Assembly: GCA_020633295.1 (NCBI GenBank)
Contig: JACKDW010000001.1
Span: 806,001-870,000, forward strand
Reading direction: 5' to 3'
Length of the DNA: 64,000 nucleotides
Source: Myxococcales bacterium
GTDB lineage: Bacteria > Myxococcota_A > Polyangia > Nannocystales > Nannocystaceae
The notes beneath the pieces were generated by a model. That model searched no databases, was not told the DNA's origin, and saw nothing but the letters and a program-made list of their open reading frames with translations. Shown one piece after another: positions 60,064 to 64,000 of this stretch. Within the stretch, counting starts at the first letter, position 1, and every line of letters begins with the position of its first letter. A program made the translations under genes and the position numbers.

Positions 60064-62109
60064 TCAGAACACCTGCACGTCGCCGTTCCCGCCGAGTTGC
60101 TGCTTGTAGTAGTCGAGCGGCGTCGTCTGCTCGCCGATGTCGTCGTCGTTGCCGTAGCCCAGGCGCCCCTGGTCGCCGCGGCCCCAGCAGCGCACGCGCC
60201 CGCCGTGGGTCAGCAGGGTGCAGTTGTGCTCGCGCGCGGTCGCGATGTCGTTGACGCGGTCGCCGACGCTGACGCTGACCTCGAAGTCGTCGCTGCCCTG
60301 CTCCAGGTAGAAGTCGAGCGGCGTCTCGTCGTCGCCTACGTTGTCGACCGCCGCGCTGCCGTAGCCGAGCTGCCCGAGGTCGTCGCGCCCCCAGCAGCGC
60401 ACGGTGTTGTCGGAGAGCACGACGCAGGTGTGGTGGGCGCCCGCCGAGATCCGCTCGACGCCGAGCCCCGAGATCGGCTGACGCAGCTGCACGTTGCCGA
60501 AGGTCAGCTGCGTGAGCGCGGCGTCGAGCGTCGCGTAGTACTCCGCGGGCGTCTCGTGCAGGCCGACGGTCGAGCCCACGACGTCGTTGGCGCCGTAGCC
60601 GAGCTGCCCGTGGTTGTTGTTCCCCCAGCAGCGCACCGCGTCGGGATCGAGCAGCGCGCACGTGTGGTACTCGCCGGCCGCGAGGTGCGAGACGCGGTAG
60701 GTCTCGTCGCCGGCGAGGTAGCCCACCGGGCCGATGTCGTGCGCCGCGTAGAACTCGCCGGGCGTCTCGTGCAGGCCGATGCTCGGGTCCGAGGGGTTGG
60801 CGTACATCGTGCTCAGGTCGCCGTAGCCGAGCTGCCCGTAGGTGTTGCGCCCCCAGCAGCGGATCTCGCCGGGCTCGTCGGGACCGACCTCGAGCTTGAC
60901 GCAGGTGTGCCAGTCGCCGGCGACGACCTCGTCGACGACGCGCTCGGTGCCGAGGTCGACGGCGCCGCCGAGCTCGCCCTCGCCGTAGCCGAGCTGCCCG
61001 TACTGGTTGCTGCCCCAGCAGCGCACCTCTTGGTTCTCGAGCAGCGCGCAGGTGTGCGCGCGCCCGGCCGTCAGCTGCACGACGTTGGCGCCCTGGAGGA
61101 TCGGGACCACGCCGCCGCCCTCGAGCCCGCTGTAGAACTCGTCCGGGGTCTCGTCGTCGCCGACCGGCTCCGTCTCGCCGTAGCCGAGGCGCCCGTCCTT
61201 CCCCCAGCAGCGCACCCCGCCGTCGAAGCCGAGCGCGCAGCTGTGCTGCTCGCCCGCGACGATCGCCTTGACGCCCGCGCCGAGCTCGACGTCGGCCTCG
61301 AGCCCGGGCGCGAACGCCTCGTAGGCGTCGGCGGGCGTGGTCTCCTGGCCGATGGTGGCGACGAGGGGGTAGCCGAGCTGCCCGAAGCTGTTGTCGCCCC
61401 AGCAGCGCACCCGCCCCGTGCCGTGCACGACGCAGGTGTGCTGCAGGCCGACGGCGACCGAGCTGATCAGGCGCGCGCCGGCGCAGTTGTTGGCGCACGC
61501 GTCGTCGTCATCCTCGTTGCCGTCGTCGCACTCCTCGTTCTCCTCGGGATCGAGGCTGACCCAGATGACCCCGTCGCCGCAGCGCGCCGCGGTGCAGGCG
61601 TTGAGGCAGGCGTCGTGCTCCTCGGCGTTGCCGTCGTCGCACTCCTCGCCCTGGGACACGAGCCCGTCGCCGCAGACCGCGAGGGTGCACGCGTTCGTGC
61701 AGCTGTTGTCGTCGGCCCCGTCGCCGTCGTCGCACTCCTCGCCCTGCCCGACCACGCCGTCGCCGCAGTACGCCAGGGTGCACGCGTTCGTGCACGCGTC
61801 GTGGTCGTCGTCGTTGCCGTCGTCGCACTGCTCCGGCAGCTGCGGGACGCCGTCGCCGCACACCGCCTCCTCGCTCGCGGTCGTCTCCTCGTCCGCCGTC
61901 GTCCCGCTGGTCTCGCTCTCGCTCTCGCTCTCCTGCCCGCCGCACACGCCGTCCTGGCACAGGAACATGGGCGCGCACTCGCGATCGGTGACGCACGGCT
62001 CGCCGAGCAGGTACGCGCCCGAGAAGCAGCTCGAGGCGAGCGCGACGAGGCCCGCGGACGCGACCAGGCGCCGCGTCGCTGCCTGTCTGCTGAGACATCG
62101 GCCGCGCAT
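60064..62109 (-). CDS. Lipoprotein with DUF4215-type Cys repeats and RCC1 repeats
   Basis: The 681-residue product starts at ATG 62109 (MRGRCLSRQAATRR). The signal ends in ALASSC. Four myxobacterial Cys repeats (CGDGVPQLPEQCDDGNDD; CGDGLVSQGEECDDGN) are followed by at least seven RCC1-like blades of the form HTCxLxxxxVRCWGxNxxGQLGYG. This gives a beta-propeller on a Cys-repeat stalk, anchored by lipid and exposed outside. RCC1 propellers bind proteins or nucleotides, and the partner here is unknown. The dyad at 62452 lies about 340 bp upstream. Confidence 0.9.
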   Translation of the reverse strand: MRGRCLSRQAATRRLVASAGLVALASSCFSGAYLLGEPCVTDRECAPMFLCQDGVCGGQESESESETSGTTADEETTASEEAVCGDGVPQLPEQCDDGNDDDHDACTNACTLAYCGDGVVGQGEECDDGDGADDNSCTNACTLAVCGDGLVSQGEECDDGNAEEHDACLNACTAARCGDGVIWVSLDPEENEECDDGNEDDDDACANNCAGARLISSVAVGLQHTCVVHGTGRVRCWGDNSFGQLGYPLVATIGQETTPADAYEAFAPGLEADVELGAGVKAIVAGEQHSCALGFDGGVRCWGKDGRLGYGETEPVGDDETPDEFYSGLEGGGVVPILQGANVVQLTAGRAHTCALLENQEVRCWGSNQYGQLGYGEGELGGAVDLGTERVVDEVVAGDWHTCVKLEVGPDEPGEIRCWGRNTYGQLGYGDLSTMYANPSDPSIGLHETPGEFYAAHDIGPVGYLAGDETYRVSHLAAGEYHTCALLDPDAVRCWGNNNHGQLGYGANDVVGSTVGLHETPAEYYATLDAALTQLTFGNVQLRQPISGLGVERISAGAHHTCVVLSDNTVRCWGRDDLGQLGYGSAAVDNVGDDETPLDFYLEQGSDDFEVSVSVGDRVNDIATAREHNCTLLTHGGRVRCWGRGDQGRLGYGNDDDIGEQTTPLDYYKQQLGGNGDVQVF

Positions 62110-62494
62110 CCGGGATGCATTGTACCCGCTCGCCGCCGACGCGCCTGTCCGCCGGCGCGCGCCGGTGCGCGTCAAGGGCAGCGGCGGCGCGCCGCGGCCC
62201 TGCTCAAGTCGTTGATCGCGCTGGCCAATTCCGGGCGACGCCGCGACGCGTCGGGCTCCAGCCGGGCGCGTCGTTCGCCGCGACGCGTGTCGGTCTCGCG
62301 GGCGCCGCGGGGCGAGCGAGGCGCGAGCGAGGCACGCTCGGCAGCCGACGCGCGCACGGCTCGGCGCGCGGCGACCGGGTGCCGCGCGCGTCACCGCGAC
62401 CTTCGGCCGCGGGCGAACGCGGCGTGACCTCGCGATCGCGGTGTCCCAATGACATAACTCTTAAAACATCTTTGATCGCACGCCGGCGGCGAGC
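62110..62494. other. Intergenic region with a dyad copy
   Basis: This 385-bp gap upstream of the RCC1 lipoprotein has no supportable gene; its open frames are Arg/Ala shadows. It contains the weak dyad ACATAAC-TCTTAA-AACATCT at 62452-62471, just downstream of the next gene's stop. Confidence 0.5.
62452..62471. repeat. Dispersed dyad, divergent copy
   Basis: ACATAAC-TCTTAA-AACATCT keeps CAT at both cores with 14-bp spacing and an AT-rich spacer. Confidence 0.55.
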
Positions 62495-64000
62495 TCACGC
62501 GAGCGACGCGAGCAGCGAGCGCACGGCCTCGGCGTCGCGCTCGAGCCCGCGCGGGTCGACGTGCACCGGCAGCTGCTGACGTCGACGCTCGAGCAGCGTC
62601 CGCGCCTCCTGGGCCCAGGTCCGCGCGGCCTCCGTCGCCCCGCTCGCGCGCGCCGCCTGGGCGCGGAGGAAGGCCGCGCGCCAGGTCAGCGGCGAGCCCT
62701 GCTCCGCGAAGCTCGCGTAGGCGCTCGCCAGCGCGTCCTCGGCCTGGTCGTGGGCGCCGCGGCGCAGGAACGCCTCGCCGAGGTGCAGCGAGGCGATCGC
62801 CGCGTACTCGTGGCGCTCGAGCGCGACGCACAGCTCTCGCGCGCGCTCGAGCATCGCGATCGCGTCCTCGAGCGCGCCGGACCGCAGCAGCGCGCGGCCG
62901 ACGTTGACGCGGCAGTCCCCCTCGCACGCGCGGTCGCCGATCTCGATGAAGATCTCGAGCGCCTCGTGGAAGCGCGCGCGCGCCTCGTCGAGCTGCTCGA
63001 GCTCGAGATAGGCCTCGCCGAGGTTGGCCAGCTCGATCGCCTCGCGTCGCCGCAGGCACAGCCCGCGCGCCAGCTCGAGCGCCTCGCGCTGGACCTCGAG
63101 CCCCTCCTCGAGCCGGCCGCTCTCGGAGAGCAGCGCCGCCTTGGCGCCGATCGCCGAGTAGATCGCGTGGCGATCGCCGCTCGCGCGCGCGCAGGTCAGC
63201 GCGCGCTCGACGTGGCGCTCGGCCTCGACGTACGCGCCGAGCTTGAGCAGCTGCCAGGCGCGCTCGCGGTGGGCCTCGGCCCGCAGCGCCTCCGGATCCC
63301 CGGCCCCGAGCGCGCCGAGCACCTCCTCGATCCGGCGCGCGGCCTCGTCGATCCGCCCCTGTCGCGTGCGCACGCTGGCCGCGAACACGCGCGCCTTGTT
63401 CGAGACGTCGCGCGCGCCCGTCGCCCGCGCGCGCGCGTCGACGGCGTCCGCCGTCGTCACCGCGCGCTCGTAGTCGGCGAGGCCCAGCAGGCAGCGCGCG
63501 AGCGTCAAGCGGACCTCGAGCTCGAGCGCCCCGTCGCCGGCCGCGCGCGCCGCCTCGCCCGCGCGCATGAGGTCGGCGCGCGCCTGCTCCAAGGCGCCGG
63601 CGCGCGTGTGCAGGACGCCGGCGAGCCAGTCGACGCGCGCGGCGTCGCCGGGCGCCGGCGGCGTCTGGGCGGCCCTGCAGCTGCTCGCGCGCGCGCTCGA
63701 CCCGCGCGAGCGCCTGCTCGGCGCGCGCGTTGTCCTGCCGCGCGCACGCGACCTCCAGCGCCGTGAGCCCGTGGGCGAAGGTCAACGGCCAGTCCTGCAG
63801 CGCCTCGTGATGATAGGCGAGCGCGTGCGCGAGCCGTCGCGCCTCGCCGGGGTAGCGCTCGCCCAGCGCCGCGACCGCGCGCGCGTGGGCCCGGCGACGG
63901 CGTCTCCGGCTCATGTCCGCGTACAGCACCTCGCGCAGCGCCGGCCCGTCGAAGCGGTAGTCGTTGCCCAGCGAGACGCCCTGCTCGCTGAGCAGGCGCC
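62495..64000 (-). CDS. TPR-rich signalling ATPase fragment, 5' truncated, one frameshift
   Basis: The 3' end of a gene entering from the right edge. Its first visible residues (NDYRFDGPALREVLYADMSRRRRRR) match the segment after an AAA_16 ATPase in kinase- or LuxR-type TPR regulators. TPR-like helices follow (LANLGEAYLELEQLDEARARFHEALEI; LHLGEAFLRRGAHDQAEDAL) to the stop at 62495. A frame change near 63650 splits the fragment, and the two parts join smoothly as GRPDAAGAPGDAARVDWLAGVLHTRAG. The N-terminal effector domain lies outside the window. Confidence 0.7.

Overview
The window is very GC-rich, with codons ending mostly in G or C, and looks like a myxobacterial chromosome segment, most likely Nannocystaceae (order Nannocystales). 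The evidence is a run of secreted lipoproteins with long Thr/Ser/Gly/Glu linkers after the lipobox, myxobacterial Cys-rich (DUF4215-like and Stig1-like) repeats, Ser/Thr kinases fused to other signalling domains, and many large sensory proteins. I saw no tRNA, rRNA, CRISPR array, transposase or phage gene. Family placement is inferred from protein style only.

Layout. 0-5.5 kb: end of a TauE/SafE-like permease, a small exported protein, a Cys-rich lipoprotein, an exported helical-repeat protein and a FadD-like acyl-CoA ligase. 5.6-9.7 kb: a four-PAS hybrid histidine kinase and an RsbR-type STAS pair. 9.7-17.4 kb: a DNA methyltransferase, a zinc-metalloprotease lipoprotein, an ABC-class ATPase divergent from a DUF2461 protein with a histone-H1-like tail, and a TerB-like protein. 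17.5-26.6 kb: a ferritin-like lipoprotein, an FMN glutamate-synthase-like protein, a second TerB-like protein and a 1768-residue kinase/ATPase/histidine kinase. 27-35 kb: a thioesterase, a lipoprotein behind a cobalamin riboswitch, a terpene-synthase-like protein, a fatty-acid desaturase, an EI24-like membrane protein and a class II photolyase. 35-49.6 kb: a beta-barrel candidate, a fibrinogen-domain lipoprotein, a broken P450, a hemerythrin, a Stig1-repeat lipoprotein, a ClC channel, a Nudix hydrolase, a HupE/UreJ-type protein, a choice-of-anchor-L-like lipoprotein and a VWA lipoprotein. 50-56 kb: a TrmA/RlmD-type RNA methyltransferase, a C45-type peptidase, a JmjC-like oxygenase and several lipoproteins. 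56-64 kb: a Ser/Thr kinase with an AgmX/PglI-like C-terminus, a TPR protein, an ECF sigma factor, an RCC1-repeat lipoprotein and a truncated TPR protein, all on the minus strand.

The most unusual signal is a dispersed 20-bp dyad, consensus ACATGTC-N6-GACATGT. Its CATG half-sites are always 14 bp apart. It occurs about fifteen times, mostly in short intergenic gaps, is AT-rich against the local sequence, and twice expands to three phased half-sites. I do not recognise it as a described element. A cobalamin riboswitch controlling a predicted surface lipoprotein is the other strong regulatory find.

Quality caution: six conserved genes contain about a dozen apparent frameshifts, all in GC-alternating runs. 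This may mean uncorrected long-read indels rather than decayed genes, so boundaries in those genes are approximate.
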